Positions 1 through 9,151 of a DNA stretch of 64,000 bases are shown one piece after another. The position numbers were made by a program, and so were the translations under genes. The notes beneath the pieces are model-generated. The model did no database searches. It had not been told where the DNA came from and saw only the letters and a program-made list of their open reading frames with translations. This DNA is from UBA8437 sp963582065 (GTDB lineage Bacteria > Planctomycetota > Planctomycetia > Planctomycetales > Planctomycetaceae): contig CAUZRQ010000015.1 in assembly GCA_963582065.1 (NCBI GenBank), positions 10,255 through 74,254 of the forward strand. Direction: 5' to 3'. Each line of letters starts with the position of its first letter. Position 1 is the first letter of the stretch.

Positions 1-512
1 AGCGAGAAATGGGTCGCTGCCCGGCCATGCAGTGCCGGCTGGCCAATGCGACACGAGAGGGGCCGCTGCGGACAACGCGAGACTTCAGCTACAAGGCGAC
101 AAAGGCGGCCGGTGACGGATGGGTGCTGGTCGGTGATGCCGTGGGTTTCATCGACCCGGTGTATTCCTCCGGCGTGTTCCTGGCACTGAAGTCGGGAGAA
201 CTGGCTGCCGACGCGGTCGTCGCGGGGTTGGCGACTGGCGACCTCTCGGGCGAACGGCTTGGTGCGTGGAAAGCGGGCTACGACGAAGGCGTGATGCATT
301 TCCACAAGCTGGTCTACGCCTTCTACACACCCGGATTCAGTTTCGGTGCCTTGCTTCGTGATCACCCCGAGTGCACGGGGCACCTGGCCAATATCCTGAT
401 GGGCAACGTCTTCGAGCCAGGTGTCGGAGCCCTGTTCGAGGCAATGGGTGAAGTGGTGCCGCCACGTGACGACGAGTCGGCGATGCTGCAGATGGCCGAC
501 GAGGAGTCCTGA
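1..512 (+). CDS. FAD-dependent oxidoreductase (halogenase / geranylgeranyl-reductase-like), C-terminal part
   Basis: The reading frame is open from the left edge (first full codon at base 3), so the N-terminal FAD-binding half lies outside the window. The visible part contains GDAVGFIDPVYSSG, the second FAD-contacting motif (G-D-A followed by a proline-containing loop) of flavin monooxygenases in the tryptophan halogenase/geranylgeranyl reductase group. It is followed by a helical C-terminal domain. Substrate cannot be told from this piece. It is the first visible gene of a tight plus-strand run. The next gene starts 3 bases after its stop, so the genes are probably co-transcribed. Family assignment is fairly safe; reaction is unknown. 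Confidence 0.75.
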   Translation, partial: REMGRCPAMQCRLANATREGPLRTTRDFSYKATKAAGDGWVLVGDAVGFIDPVYSSGVFLALKSGELAADAVVAGLATGDLSGERLGAWKAGYDEGVMHFHKLVYAFYTPGFSFGALLRDHPECTGHLANILMGNVFEPGVGALFEAMGEVVPPRDDESAMLQMADEES

Positions 513-515
513 GGC

Positions 516-824
516 ATGTCGGAAAACCCGCCCGGATCACGGCTGTCCAGGTCCGCGTTCTGGCTGGTCGTGTTGCTGCTCGTCGGGGCCCAGCAGTGGT
601 CGGGGTCTTGGTCTTCCGAAACGCTGGTGCTGGGGTTCCTGCCAGCGCCGTTGTTCTATCACGTCATGGTGTCACTGGCGGCTGTTGCCGTGTGGTGGGT
701 CGGAACGATCGTTGCCTGGCCAGATGACACGAAGGGTCCGGAGGCGTTGTTGTCGGACGCCGAGGTGGTTCGGACAACCGGGCCGTCCGAGGATGAGGTG
801 TCAGCGACGGGGGAACCGTCGTGA
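516..824 (+). CDS. Small DUF3311-like membrane protein, partner of the next symporter
   Basis: This 102-residue protein has two predicted membrane segments (about residues 13-30 and 48-68) and a polar, acidic C-terminus. The segment FLPAPLFYHVMVSLAAVAVWW resembles the short DUF3311-type proteins that are commonly encoded just before sodium:solute symporters. Its stop overlaps the GTG start of the symporter by 4 bases, which implies translational coupling. The role is inferred from this context as a small accessory subunit of the transporter; no catalytic residues are visible. Confidence 0.6.
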   Translation: MSENPPGSRLSRSAFWLVVLLLVGAQQWSGSWSSETLVLGFLPAPLFYHVMVSLAAVAVWWVGTIVAWPDDTKGPEALLSDAEVVRTTGPSEDEVSATGEPS

Positions 825-2407
825 CGCAGTTGGCGATCATCATCGCGTACCTGGTATTGCTCCTGGGCCTGGGGGCCGTGGCGGCGAGGTTCTCGCGTGG
901 CACCAGCCGCGATTACCTGCTGGCAAGTCACTCCATCGGCCCGGTACTGCTGTTGATGTCGCTTTTCGGGACCACGATGACCGCCTTTGCACTGGTCGGG
1001 TCGACCGGTAAGTCGTACCAGTTGGGTATTGGTGTCTATGGACTGATGGCCTCCTCGAGCGGAATTGTCCATTCCCTTTGTTTCTTTGTTATCGGGGTCA
1101 AACTCTGGAAACTCGGACAACAGCACGGTTACACCACGCAGGTCGAGTTCTTCCGCGATCGCCTGGGGTCACACGCCTTCGGCTACCTGTTGTTTCCGGT
1201 GCTGGTCGGGCTGGTGATTCCGTATCTGTTGATCGGCGTCCTGGGTGCCGGTGCGGTCGTCAATGGCGTGACGCGGGGCACCTTCGACGAGGCGTTCGCG
1301 AGTTCAGGGCATGGCGTGCCCCCCTGGCTGGGTTCGTTGACGATCTGCCTGGTTGTGCTCGCCTACGTGTTCACCGGGGGCATGAGAGGGACCGCGTGGG
1401 CCAACACGTTTCAGACGGCCGTGTTCATGGTGCTGGGTGTTGTCACCTTCGTCGTGATCGCCCGTGAAATCGGGGGTGGCGAGAGTTTTCTCGACAGCCT
1501 GAGAGGGGCGACGGCCCGGGTGCTGGAGGCCCACCCCGAAAAGCTGGTGATGAAGCCGCCAAAGTTGTTCTTTTTCAGCTTCCTGCTGATTCCGCTGTCT
1601 GCCGGAATGTTTCCGCACCTGTTCCAACACTGGCTGACGGCGCGGAGTGCGGCGGCGTTCAAGTTGCCGGTGATCGTGCATCCGCTGTTTATCCTGATCG
1701 TGTGGGTGCCGTGTGTCATGGTCGGGGTGTGGGCGACGTCGGCGGTGGTCGATGGGCAGCAGGTCTTTGCCGAACCGCCCGGGAACGTCAATACGGTGTT
1801 GCCGATTCTGTTGGGGAAGGTGGCCGGCCCGGTGCTCTCGGGGCTGCTCTCGGCGGGAATTCTCGCTGCGGTGATGTCTTCGCTCGACAGCCAATTCCTG
1901 TGCCTGGGGACAATGTTCACCAACGACATCGTGCTGGCCCGCCGTGAGGCGAACGAGACGGGCGATGATGGCCGCGTGGTGCGAATGGCACGCTTGTTCA
2001 TCGTGGCGATCGTCGCTGTGACCTACCTGTTGAGTCTCGGAGAACCGGCAGGGATCTTCGATCTCGGTCTCTGGTGTTTCGCCGGATTCACCGGCCTGGT
2101 GCCGTTGGTGCTGGCCGCCTTGTACTGGCGTCGACTGACGCTGCCCGGTGCCGTGGCCAGTGTCCTGGCCATGGTTGTGACGTGGTTGACCCTGTTCCTG
2201 TTGGACATGGGCGGATATCCACCGGATCCCAGGTACAAGTTCCTCGGGATGTTGCCGGTTGCGACGGTCCTCGCCGTGGCGACGATCGCCCTGGTCGTGG
2301 TCTCGCTGGCCACACGTCCACCCTCGAACGAAACTCTGGCGAAGTTTTTTCCTCCAAATTCGAGCGGCGGCCGGGCGATACCGGACGTGCCCGAATTGCC
2401 GGACTGA
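821..2407 (+). CDS. Sodium:solute symporter (SSS family)
   Basis: This 528-residue polytopic membrane protein has roughly 13 hydrophobic segments spread over its length, as expected for the SSS family. The stretch around residues 335-365 (PVLSGLLSAGILAAVMSSLD) matches the conserved late helix that carries sodium-binding serines. It probably imports an organic solute with sodium across the inner membrane; the substrate is not evident. The GTG start overlaps the preceding DUF3311-like gene by 4 bases, and the thioesterase follows 11 bases after the stop. The layout suggests a symporter with its small partner inside a larger operon. Confidence 0.85.
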   Translation: MTQLAIIIAYLVLLLGLGAVAARFSRGTSRDYLLASHSIGPVLLLMSLFGTTMTAFALVGSTGKSYQLGIGVYGLMASSSGIVHSLCFFVIGVKLWKLGQQHGYTTQVEFFRDRLGSHAFGYLLFPVLVGLVIPYLLIGVLGAGAVVNGVTRGTFDEAFASSGHGVPPWLGSLTICLVVLAYVFTGGMRGTAWANTFQTAVFMVLGVVTFVVIAREIGGGESFLDSLRGATARVLEAHPEKLVMKPPKLFFFSFLLIPLSAGMFPHLFQHWLTARSAAAFKLPVIVHPLFILIVWVPCVMVGVWATSAVVDGQQVFAEPPGNVNTVLPILLGKVAGPVLSGLLSAGILAAVMSSLDSQFLCLGTMFTNDIVLARREANETGDDGRVVRMARLFIVAIVAVTYLLSLGEPAGIFDLGLWCFAGFTGLVPLVLAALYWRRLTLPGAVASVLAMVVTWLTLFLLDMGGYPPDPRYKFLGMLPVATVLAVATIALVVVSLATRPPSNETLAKFFPPNSSGGRAIPDVPELPD

Positions 2408-2418
2408 AAGGGGTCGGG

Positions 2419-2847
2419 ATGTCCGCAGCTTTCACCACAAGGCGGCGTGTCGAGTTTGCCGACACGGACATGGCCGGCCTGATTCACTTCACGACGTTCT
2501 TTCGGATGATGGAATCGGCCGAACACGAATTTCTGAGGTCTCTGGGGACGTCCGTAGTCAAACGGGACGAGGATGGTGCCACGATCGGCTGGCCGCGACG
2601 CGAGACCGAGTGCGAGTTTCATTCCCCGGCTGTCTTTGAGGATGAGTTGGTGGTGGAGATCACTGTCGAGCGGATGGGCCGGTCGTCGTTGACCCTCGGC
2701 TACGAGTTTTCTCGTGGAGAAACACGAATCGCCAGCGGACGGATGAAAACGGTCTGCTGTCGAGTGGCACGTGACACGGGACTGTCGGCGATCGAGATTC
2801 CCGGCCCGTTGCGTGACCAACTGGACAAATTGATTGAGACGGAGTGA
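2419..2847 (+). CDS. Acyl-CoA thioesterase of the 4HBT / YbgC hotdog family
   Basis: This 142-residue single hotdog domain has the signature VEFADTDMAGLIHFTTFFRMME near its N-terminus. It corresponds to the YbgC/4-hydroxybenzoyl-CoA thioesterase motif with the catalytic aspartate (D in DTDMAG). The start ATG at 2419 was chosen because the family begins at this point, and longer in-frame starts run back into the symporter. It likely hydrolyses an acyl-CoA or acyl-ACP in the cytoplasm. It sits between transport genes and an ABC system, after a flavoprotein gene, so a lipid- or pigment-related pathway is possible but not shown. Confidence 0.8.
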   Translation: MSAAFTTRRRVEFADTDMAGLIHFTTFFRMMESAEHEFLRSLGTSVVKRDEDGATIGWPRRETECEFHSPAVFEDELVVEITVERMGRSSLTLGYEFSRGETRIASGRMKTVCCRVARDTGLSAIEIPGPLRDQLDKLIETE

Positions 2848-2851
2848 CAGC

Positions 2852-3562
2852 GTGAGCGGAGACGAACAACATCGGGAGCCGCATCTGCGGGTCCGCGGCC
2901 TGGAGAAGACCTTTCGGAGTGGCGATTCGCCGCTGACGGTGCTGTCGGGGCTCGACCTGGAAATGGATCGAGGGGATCGACTGGCGATCACCGGCCCATC
3001 GGGATCCGGGAAGAGCACGTTGTTGTACATCATCGGGACGCTCGATGAACCGACGGCGGGAACGGTCGAGGTGGCCGGAACGGATCCCTTCGAACGTGAC
3101 GACACCGGCCTGGCTGACTTTCGCAGCACCGAGGTGGGGTTCATTTTTCAGGACCATCACTTGCTGCCGCAGTGCACGGTGTTGGAGAACGTCATGATCC
3201 CGTTGATAGCGGCCGATGGAGCCGGAGCGGCCGGTGAGGCTCGAGCCCGAGGCCTGCTCGAGCGTGTGGGCTTGTCGGGACGGAGCGGTCACCTGCCGGC
3301 TCGTATTTCCGGAGGTGAACGTCAACGGGTTGCTGTTTGTCGGGCATTGATCAACGAACCCTCGTTGCTGCTGGCTGATGAGCCGACGGGGAACCTGGAC
3401 CAGAAAACGGCCGACCGGGTGGGGACGCTGTTGCTGGAACTGTCCGAGGAGCAGCAGGCCGTGTTGATCTGCGTGACACACAGCCTCGAGTTGGCCTCGC
3501 GGTTCCCGCGACGTTGCGAATTGACCGACGGGCAACTGGTCGAACTGGAGACAGGCGGATGA
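2852..3562 (+). CDS. ABC transporter ATP-binding protein, LolD/MacB-like
   Basis: This 236-residue nucleotide-binding domain has Walker A GPSGSGKST at residues 48-56, signature ISGGERQRVAVCRAL, and Walker B followed by the D-loop (LLLADEPTGNLD). The sequence style (TVLSGLDLEMDRGDRLAITG, then ENVMIPL) is that of the LolD/MacB group, which drives extraction or export of lipoproteins or peptides rather than import. The GTG at 2852 is preferred over an upstream TTG inside the thioesterase. The stop overlaps the ATG of the permease (ATGA), so the two are translationally coupled and surely form one transporter. Confidence 0.88.
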   Translation: MSGDEQHREPHLRVRGLEKTFRSGDSPLTVLSGLDLEMDRGDRLAITGPSGSGKSTLLYIIGTLDEPTAGTVEVAGTDPFERDDTGLADFRSTEVGFIFQDHHLLPQCTVLENVMIPLIAADGAGAAGEARARGLLERVGLSGRSGHLPARISGGERQRVAVCRALINEPSLLLADEPTGNLDQKTADRVGTLLLELSEEQQAVLICVTHSLELASRFPRRCELTDGQLVELETGG

Positions 3563-6500
3563 CACGGTGGGGCTTGCTGCTGGCGACGTTGCGGTTCCAT
3601 TGGCGGTCTAACCTGGCCGTCGGAATGGGCGTCGTCGCAGCCACTGCCGTGATCACCGGCGCGCTGGTCGTCGGTGATTCCGTGCAGACCAGCCTGCTGG
3701 ACATGCATCTCGATCGCCTGGGACGCGTGGACATGGCGATCATTGGAGGAGATCGCTTCGTGCGCGAGGAACTGGCCGATGACATTCAACGGGTGATCGG
3801 CGGCGATGTCGAGGTTGCTCCGCTGATGATGATCCGTGGAAGCCTGGAGACGGGTGGTGCCGACGCGATTGGTGAGCGTACGGGACTGCGGGTCGGTGGC
3901 GTCATGGTGTACGGCATCGATGACCGCTTCTGGAAGCTGACACAGCATGGCGCCTTGGAGCCGCCGCAACCCGGTGAAGTCGTGCTGTCGGAAGGAGTTG
4001 CCGCGCAGTTGGGCCGAGCCGTCCAAGCCGGCGAGGATGTGCGACTGTGGATGGAAATGCCCAATTTCATTCCGCGAGATACGCTGCTGGGAGAACGCGA
4101 CAACGACACGATCGACCTGCCTCTGAAAGTCCGCGCTGTGGTTGGATCGGGTGATCCGGAAGCCCGCCGCGGCGTTGGTCGATTTGACCTGAATCCCAGC
4201 CAGCAACTGCCCAAGGTGGCCTTTGTCGCGTTGTCGACGCTGCAGGAGACGTTTCGGCTGCAATCACGTCGGGTCCGCAACCGTGAACAGAGACGGATAG
4301 AGGTGTATCCGGCGCGAGTCAATACGCTGGTGGTCGCCGGTGGAGATCCACAGTCGGTTGCTGATGCGCTGGGGAAGGCGATCACGCTGGACGATCTCGG
4401 CCTGAGCCTGCGGCGGCTGGAGAAACGCGGTTACGTGGCGCTGGAGAGCAATCGAATGGTGCTCGACGACGTGATGGTCGCAGCTGCCGAGACGGTCACC
4501 GCTTCGAGATCGCGAGTGCTGGTTCACCTGGCAAACCGGCTCTCAAATGCCGACGACCCGACGCAATACTCGATGTATTCGATTGTCGGGGGGCTCGAAC
4601 CCGATGAAGTGGCCGCTGCGCCGTTCGGGCCCTTCGCCGCCGGTGACACCTCTGCCGATGCCATGTCGAATCTGTCCGACGATGGAATTGTCATCAACCG
4701 CTGGTTGGCCGAGGACCTGAAGCTCGAGGTTGGCGGGCGGTTGAAGATGACCTACCACCTGGTGGGGTCCGCTGGTGAACTGCCGGAGGAGGAGCGGACC
4801 TTTCGCGTACACGCGGTCGTCGAATTGGCCGGACCGGCTGATGATCGCGGCCTGACACCTCACGTGCCGGGCATCACCGATGTGAGGACGTTTCGTGACT
4901 GGCGGCAGCCATTCGAGATGGACCTCGACGCGTTGACTGACCGCGATGATGACTATTGGGATGAGTTTCGGGCGACGCCGAAGGCATTCGTGACGCGGCG
5001 GGCAGCCATCGGCATGTGGCAAAGCCGTTACGGCAAATCGACATCGTTGCGGATCGCCATCGATCCGGCCGACAAAGACGCGTTGGTGAAGCTGGATGGC
5101 GCGATTCGGGCGAACATTGATCTTCCCGCACTCGGCTTGTCGGTACAGCCGGTCAAGGAACACGGCGTCAGGGCAGCCAGTGGGACGACACCATTCAGCG
5201 GGCTGTTTGTCGGATTCAGTTTCTTCCTGATCGGTGCGGCAACGATCCTGGTCGGATTGTTGTTTCGACTGGGAATCGAACGACGCGTACGCAGCACCGG
5301 GCTGGTCCTGGCGCTGGGTTTCCCGATTCGCCTTGTCCTGATGTTGCTGGCTGCCGAGGGCGCGGTGGTGGTCACGATCGGTGGCGCCGTCGGTGCGGCC
5401 GTCGGAGTCGCCTATGCCCACCTGATGGTCTTCGGCCTCACTCATTGGTGGGTCGGCGCGGTGGGCACGTCGTTCCTGGAAGTCGACGTGCGAGTGGTGA
5501 GCCTTTTGGCAGGATTCGCGATTTCTGCCGTCGTGGCGCTTACCGCAATTCTCTTGTCAGCCCGCGGACTGCTGAAGGTGCCGTCACGGGAACTGCTGGC
5601 CGGTCTGGTCCGTCGGGCAATTGACGGCGCCGATGCCATCGGTCGGAGCCGACGCGTGTTCTGGGTATCGCTCGTCTGCGCGGGTGCCGGACTCCTTGTC
5701 GGCGTGTTTACCCCCGACGACGTCCTGTCGAAGGAGGCGTTTTCCGGTCTGACGATCCGCATCGTTCTGTTCTTCGTGCTGGGCATGTCTTTCCTGGTCG
5801 CTGCGATCGCCGTGTTGGCCATCGTGCTGGGTTTGGAGCGAAAGGGTGGCCTGCGTGGTCAGGGAGCGGTGGCCGTCATCCGACTGGGATTTCGCAATGC
5901 CGCCAGGCACAGGGCTCGCAGTGTGTTGTCGGTCGCGATGATCGCCTCGGCCGCGTTCCTGATTACGGCTGTTGCTGCCGGTCGTCGTGACCCGGTTGCC
6001 GAATGGCCCGATCGCTCAAGCGGATCCGGTGGGTTCCTGTTGGTAGCCGAGTCGAGCCAGTCGCTGGTCTTCGATCCCGGAACCAAAAACGGACAATCGG
6101 AACTGGACATCTCCGCCGACGTGTCGACTGATCAGGCAACTCTCCTGGAGTCCATCGATCTCCACTCGTTCCGCATGAAAGCCGGCGAGGAGTCCAGTTG
6201 CCTGAACCTGTACCAGACGCGGTTGCCGACGATTCTGGGAATGAGCCGACGGACGATTGATCGTGGTGGCTTCCGGTTTGTCGGGGCTGCCGAAGCGAAT
6301 CCATGGAAGCTGCTTGAAGATATGTCGAAGGCGGATTCGTCTGCAGGATCCGCTGTACCGCTTCCCGTGTTTCCGGTTGTCGGAGACATGAACACGCTGC
6401 AATACAGTCTGCACAAGGGGGTGGGAGACCGGATCGGTTACCCGACCGAGGAAGCTCCGACATTGTGGCTTGAGATTGTCGGGATGCTCGACGCGAGTGT

Positions 6501-7134
6501 CTTTCAGGGCGTACTGGTGATGTCGGAGGCCCATTTCAGGAAGGCATTTCCCGAGGAAGTGGGATTCCGGTATTTCCTGGTCGGCGACACTCGTTTCGGA
6601 AATGCGGGAAAAACACCGGGAGACCTGGCCGAACTGAACCGGGTCCGCAGTGGGCAGGTGGAGTTGCTGGAAGCGAAGCTGGGCAACTACGGATTTGACG
6701 CCGAGCCGGTGGTCGATCGCCTGGGCCGGTTTTTGTCCGTCCAGAACACATACCTGGCAACATTCCAGGTGCTGGGTGGCCTGGGCTTACTGCTGGGGAC
6801 GATCGGTCTGGCGACGGTGATGCAGCGAAATGTACTGGAACGCCGCAGCGAACTGGCACTGTTGCGAGCGGTTGGGTTCCGTCGTTCGGGGTTGCGATGG
6901 CTGGTGCTCAGTGAGAATGCGTTCCTGTTGAGCTGGGGGTTGTTCAGCGGCACCATTTCGGCGCTTTTGGCAATGTCTCCGCACCTCTTGACCGCGGGAG
7001 CCGATGTCTGGGAACTGGCAAGCGGACTGGGCCAACTCTTGTCCGGAGTCGTCGTGGTCGGGATGCTCGCCGCTGGTTTGGCCGTGGCCGAAGCCGTCCG
7101 CACGCCGGTAGTCGAGTCCCTTCGCAGCGAGTGA
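3559..7134 (+). CDS. Large FtsX-like ABC transporter permease (two FtsX modules)
   Basis: This 1191-residue permease has one N-terminal membrane helix (about residues 15-40) and then a long extracytoplasmic domain to about residue 545. Helices follow at about 549-572, 592-628, 646-672, 699-717 and 732-758. A second membrane anchor lies near 787-808, with another extracytoplasmic domain and three closing helices (about 1064-1088, 1114-1139, 1163-1180). This duplicated FtsX layout matches large YbbP/LolC-type permeases. Together with the preceding LolD-like ATPase it should act on lipoproteins or hydrophobic molecules at the cell envelope. Substrate is unknown. It closes the first operon. Confidence 0.85.
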   Translation: MTRWGLLLATLRFHWRSNLAVGMGVVAATAVITGALVVGDSVQTSLLDMHLDRLGRVDMAIIGGDRFVREELADDIQRVIGGDVEVAPLMMIRGSLETGGADAIGERTGLRVGGVMVYGIDDRFWKLTQHGALEPPQPGEVVLSEGVAAQLGRAVQAGEDVRLWMEMPNFIPRDTLLGERDNDTIDLPLKVRAVVGSGDPEARRGVGRFDLNPSQQLPKVAFVALSTLQETFRLQSRRVRNREQRRIEVYPARVNTLVVAGGDPQSVADALGKAITLDDLGLSLRRLEKRGYVALESNRMVLDDVMVAAAETVTASRSRVLVHLANRLSNADDPTQYSMYSIVGGLEPDEVAAAPFGPFAAGDTSADAMSNLSDDGIVINRWLAEDLKLEVGGRLKMTYHLVGSAGELPEEERTFRVHAVVELAGPADDRGLTPHVPGITDVRTFRDWRQPFEMDLDALTDRDDDYWDEFRATPKAFVTRRAAIGMWQSRYGKSTSLRIAIDPADKDALVKLDGAIRANIDLPALGLSVQPVKEHGVRAASGTTPFSGLFVGFSFFLIGAATILVGLLFRLGIERRVRSTGLVLALGFPIRLVLMLLAAEGAVVVTIGGAVGAAVGVAYAHLMVFGLTHWWVGAVGTSFLEVDVRVVSLLAGFAISAVVALTAILLSARGLLKVPSRELLAGLVRRAIDGADAIGRSRRVFWVSLVCAGAGLLVGVFTPDDVLSKEAFSGLTIRIVLFFVLGMSFLVAAIAVLAIVLGLERKGGLRGQGAVAVIRLGFRNAARHRARSVLSVAMIASAAFLITAVAAGRRDPVAEWPDRSSGSGGFLLVAESSQSLVFDPGTKNGQSELDISADVSTDQATLLESIDLHSFRMKAGEESSCLNLYQTRLPTILGMSRRTIDRGGFRFVGAAEANPWKLLEDMSKADSSAGSAVPLPVFPVVGDMNTLQYSLHKGVGDRIGYPTEEAPTLWLEIVGMLDASVFQGVLVMSEAHFRKAFPEEVGFRYFLVGDTRFGNAGKTPGDLAELNRVRSGQVELLEAKLGNYGFDAEPVVDRLGRFLSVQNTYLATFQVLGGLGLLLGTIGLATVMQRNVLERRSELALLRAVGFRRSGLRWLVLSENAFLLSWGLFSGTISALLAMSPHLLTAGADVWELASGLGQLLSGVVVVGMLAAGLAVAEAVRTPVVESLRSE

Positions 7135-7281
7135 TCCTCGCGCGGTCATTGAATCCCGACGGGGATGCGGTCGGCGTGGGAAAACTCTAGGATGTCCGCA
7201 CTCGTGGTCGGCTGATCCGGAGTTGATTGTAGATGGACGCAGCCGACGCGGGGAGCATTGTCGTCAGCAGAAGGGATTCCG

Positions 7282-7875
7282 ATGAAACACCAGTTGCCGA
7301 TTCTCTTTGCCTTGGGAACCGCATTGTGCTGGGGGCTGTACGGACCGACGTTGCAGCATGCCCGTGCTCCCGGTTCCCCGCCGGCACCTCCGCCGGACGG
7401 TTGGAGTCCATTCAAGCCCTATGTCGGGATTGGCCTGGCGTATCTGGTCCTGGCGATTATCGGTGGACTGATCATGATGAAGGTCAAGGGCGACAGCTTC
7501 AGTTTCTGGGGAACGCAGAAACCGGCACTCACCTGGGGTTTTGCAGCCGGAATTCTGGGCGCATTGGGGGCACTGTGTCTGACCTCTGCCATGTCCACTT
7601 TCACCGGTAAGCCGATCCCCGAGCTGGTCATGCCAATCGTGTTCGGCGGTGCGGTGACGATCGTCGGCATTCACGCGGCAATCACTCATGGCGGAATGAG
7701 GCCCATGATGGGCGTGGGGATCCTGTTGACCGGTGTCGGAATTATCTTGGTGGCTTCGAATACTCCTCACGGAACGGGGCACAAGAAGCCGGGTCCCGAG
7801 GTGTCTGCTGCGGGGGCGGCAGCCGCCCAGGCAGACGAAATCTCGGCCACCGATGTACAGGGTGATGGTGAGTGA
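7282..7875 (+). CDS. Hypothetical DMT-like small membrane protein
   Basis: This 197-residue protein has about five hydrophobic segments: residues 5-22, 50-68, 86-110, 118-136 and 142-160. A long alanine/glutamate-rich hydrophilic tail follows. The opening LPILFALGTALCWGLYGPTL is typical of the first helix of EamA/drug-metabolite-type permeases, but only half of the usual ten helices are present. A paired half might be encoded elsewhere, or the protein may dimerise. The ATG at 7282 is preferred over an upstream start because the hydrophobic helix begins directly after it. No substrate can be inferred. Confidence 0.6.
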   Translation: MKHQLPILFALGTALCWGLYGPTLQHARAPGSPPAPPPDGWSPFKPYVGIGLAYLVLAIIGGLIMMKVKGDSFSFWGTQKPALTWGFAAGILGALGALCLTSAMSTFTGKPIPELVMPIVFGGAVTIVGIHAAITHGGMRPMMGVGILLTGVGIILVASNTPHGTGHKKPGPEVSAAGAAAAQADEISATDVQGDGE

Positions 7876-8033
7876 GAGCGGCCGTGGCTCGCGCTGGCAG
7901 GGTCCTGGAGGGGATGGTAGGATCGCGGTAGCCTGTGTCGACGGCCAGCCCGGCCGGCGGAGAGGAATCCCCCGGCCCGGTGTTGCCACAGTGAAAGAAC
8001 GCAGGCGATCGATGGCTCCAAAGGACCTGTGTT

Positions 8034-9128
8034 ATGTGTAGTCGGCGCGGTTTGTTTCCGGTAACTCTCTGTCTGGTGTCCTGCCTGTTTCTGTTCGGAT
8101 CGGGATGTGGCAGTGAAGGAGACAGCGATGGAGCATCGGGTGGGGCGACGAAACCGAAACGCCGTCAGTTCCTGAGCATGGGCACTGCACCGGTCGGCGG
8201 AGCATTTCCCGTGGTTGGTGGTGCGATTGCCGAGGTGCTCAACAATCACAAGGGTGACAACAACTGGAAGGTCCAGGCCAAGGGCACCAAGGGCTCGAAG
8301 GCCAACATCCGCGACATCCAGAACGACAAGCTGGAACTGGCCCTGTCGAACTCGGCGATCAGTTATTTTGCCGTACGGGGGATGTCGGGCTGGGACAAGA
8401 AATACGACATTCGCGCGATCGTGACGTTGGCACCTAACGTGGCGATGTTCATCACCAAGAAGGAGACCGGCATCAACAGCATTGCCGAACTGAAGGGCAA
8501 GCGGGTCGTGGTCGGTCCTTCCGGAGCCGGTTTCGAGATGTTTGTCGGTCCGCTGCTCAAGGGGCATGGCCTGACCTACTCGGATTTCTCTCCTCTGAAC
8601 AACACCCAGGGCGGCGCGGTCGACCTGCTGGCTGATGGAAACGCCGATGCAGCCTTCCTTGGCGGTGCCGTGCCGACCGGTGCGGTCACACAGGCCTGCA
8701 GTTCTCATGACATCGTCTTCATTCCCTTCGACTCGGCGGTCAGGAAGAAGCTGGTGGCGGACTACGAGTTCTTCCAGCCATTCACTATTGCCAAGGACAA
8801 GTACTCGGACCTCGACAAGGACTTCGAGGGTCTGAATGTCGGTTCGATGCACCTGATCACCTCCGCCGGCCTGGATGACGAAGTGGCCTACCAGTTGACC
8901 AAAACGATCTGGGAACAGCGTGCCGAAATTGCCGGGAAGCACCCTGCCGGTCGTGCGATCAACGAGAAGAACGCCGCTCGCTATACGGGGACGGAATTCC
9001 ATCCGGGCGCGGTTCGCTTCTACAAGAAAATTGGGATCTGGCCTGCGGGTGACGACGGAGAGTCGGCGGCGGATGCCGAGAAGCCGTCCGACGATGCGTC
9101 CGAGGCCAAGGACGTCAAAGCGAAGTAA
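8034..9128 (+). CDS. TAXI-family TRAP transporter solute-binding protein
   Basis: This 364-residue exported binding protein begins with a signal sequence ending in a lipobox-like GSGC (Cys25), so it is probably membrane-anchored outside the cytoplasmic membrane. The mature part starts with FLSMGTAPVGGAFPVVGGAIAEVLN, the hallmark of the TAXI (TRAP-associated extracytoplasmic immunogenic) family. It continues with KGSKANIRDIQNDKLELALS and a second lobe (GKRVVVGPSGAGFE). TAXI proteins deliver small anions such as glutamate-like compounds to a TRAP permease. The fused permease follows 23 bases later, so this is a complete transport unit. Confidence 0.9.
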   Translation: MCSRRGLFPVTLCLVSCLFLFGSGCGSEGDSDGASGGATKPKRRQFLSMGTAPVGGAFPVVGGAIAEVLNNHKGDNNWKVQAKGTKGSKANIRDIQNDKLELALSNSAISYFAVRGMSGWDKKYDIRAIVTLAPNVAMFITKKETGINSIAELKGKRVVVGPSGAGFEMFVGPLLKGHGLTYSDFSPLNNTQGGAVDLLADGNADAAFLGGAVPTGAVTQACSSHDIVFIPFDSAVRKKLVADYEFFQPFTIAKDKYSDLDKDFEGLNVGSMHLITSAGLDDEVAYQLTKTIWEQRAEIAGKHPAGRAINEKNAARYTGTEFHPGAVRFYKKIGIWPAGDDGESAADAEKPSDDASEAKDVKAK

Positions 9129-9151
9129 TTCGGCAGGGGAGTGCCCAAGCC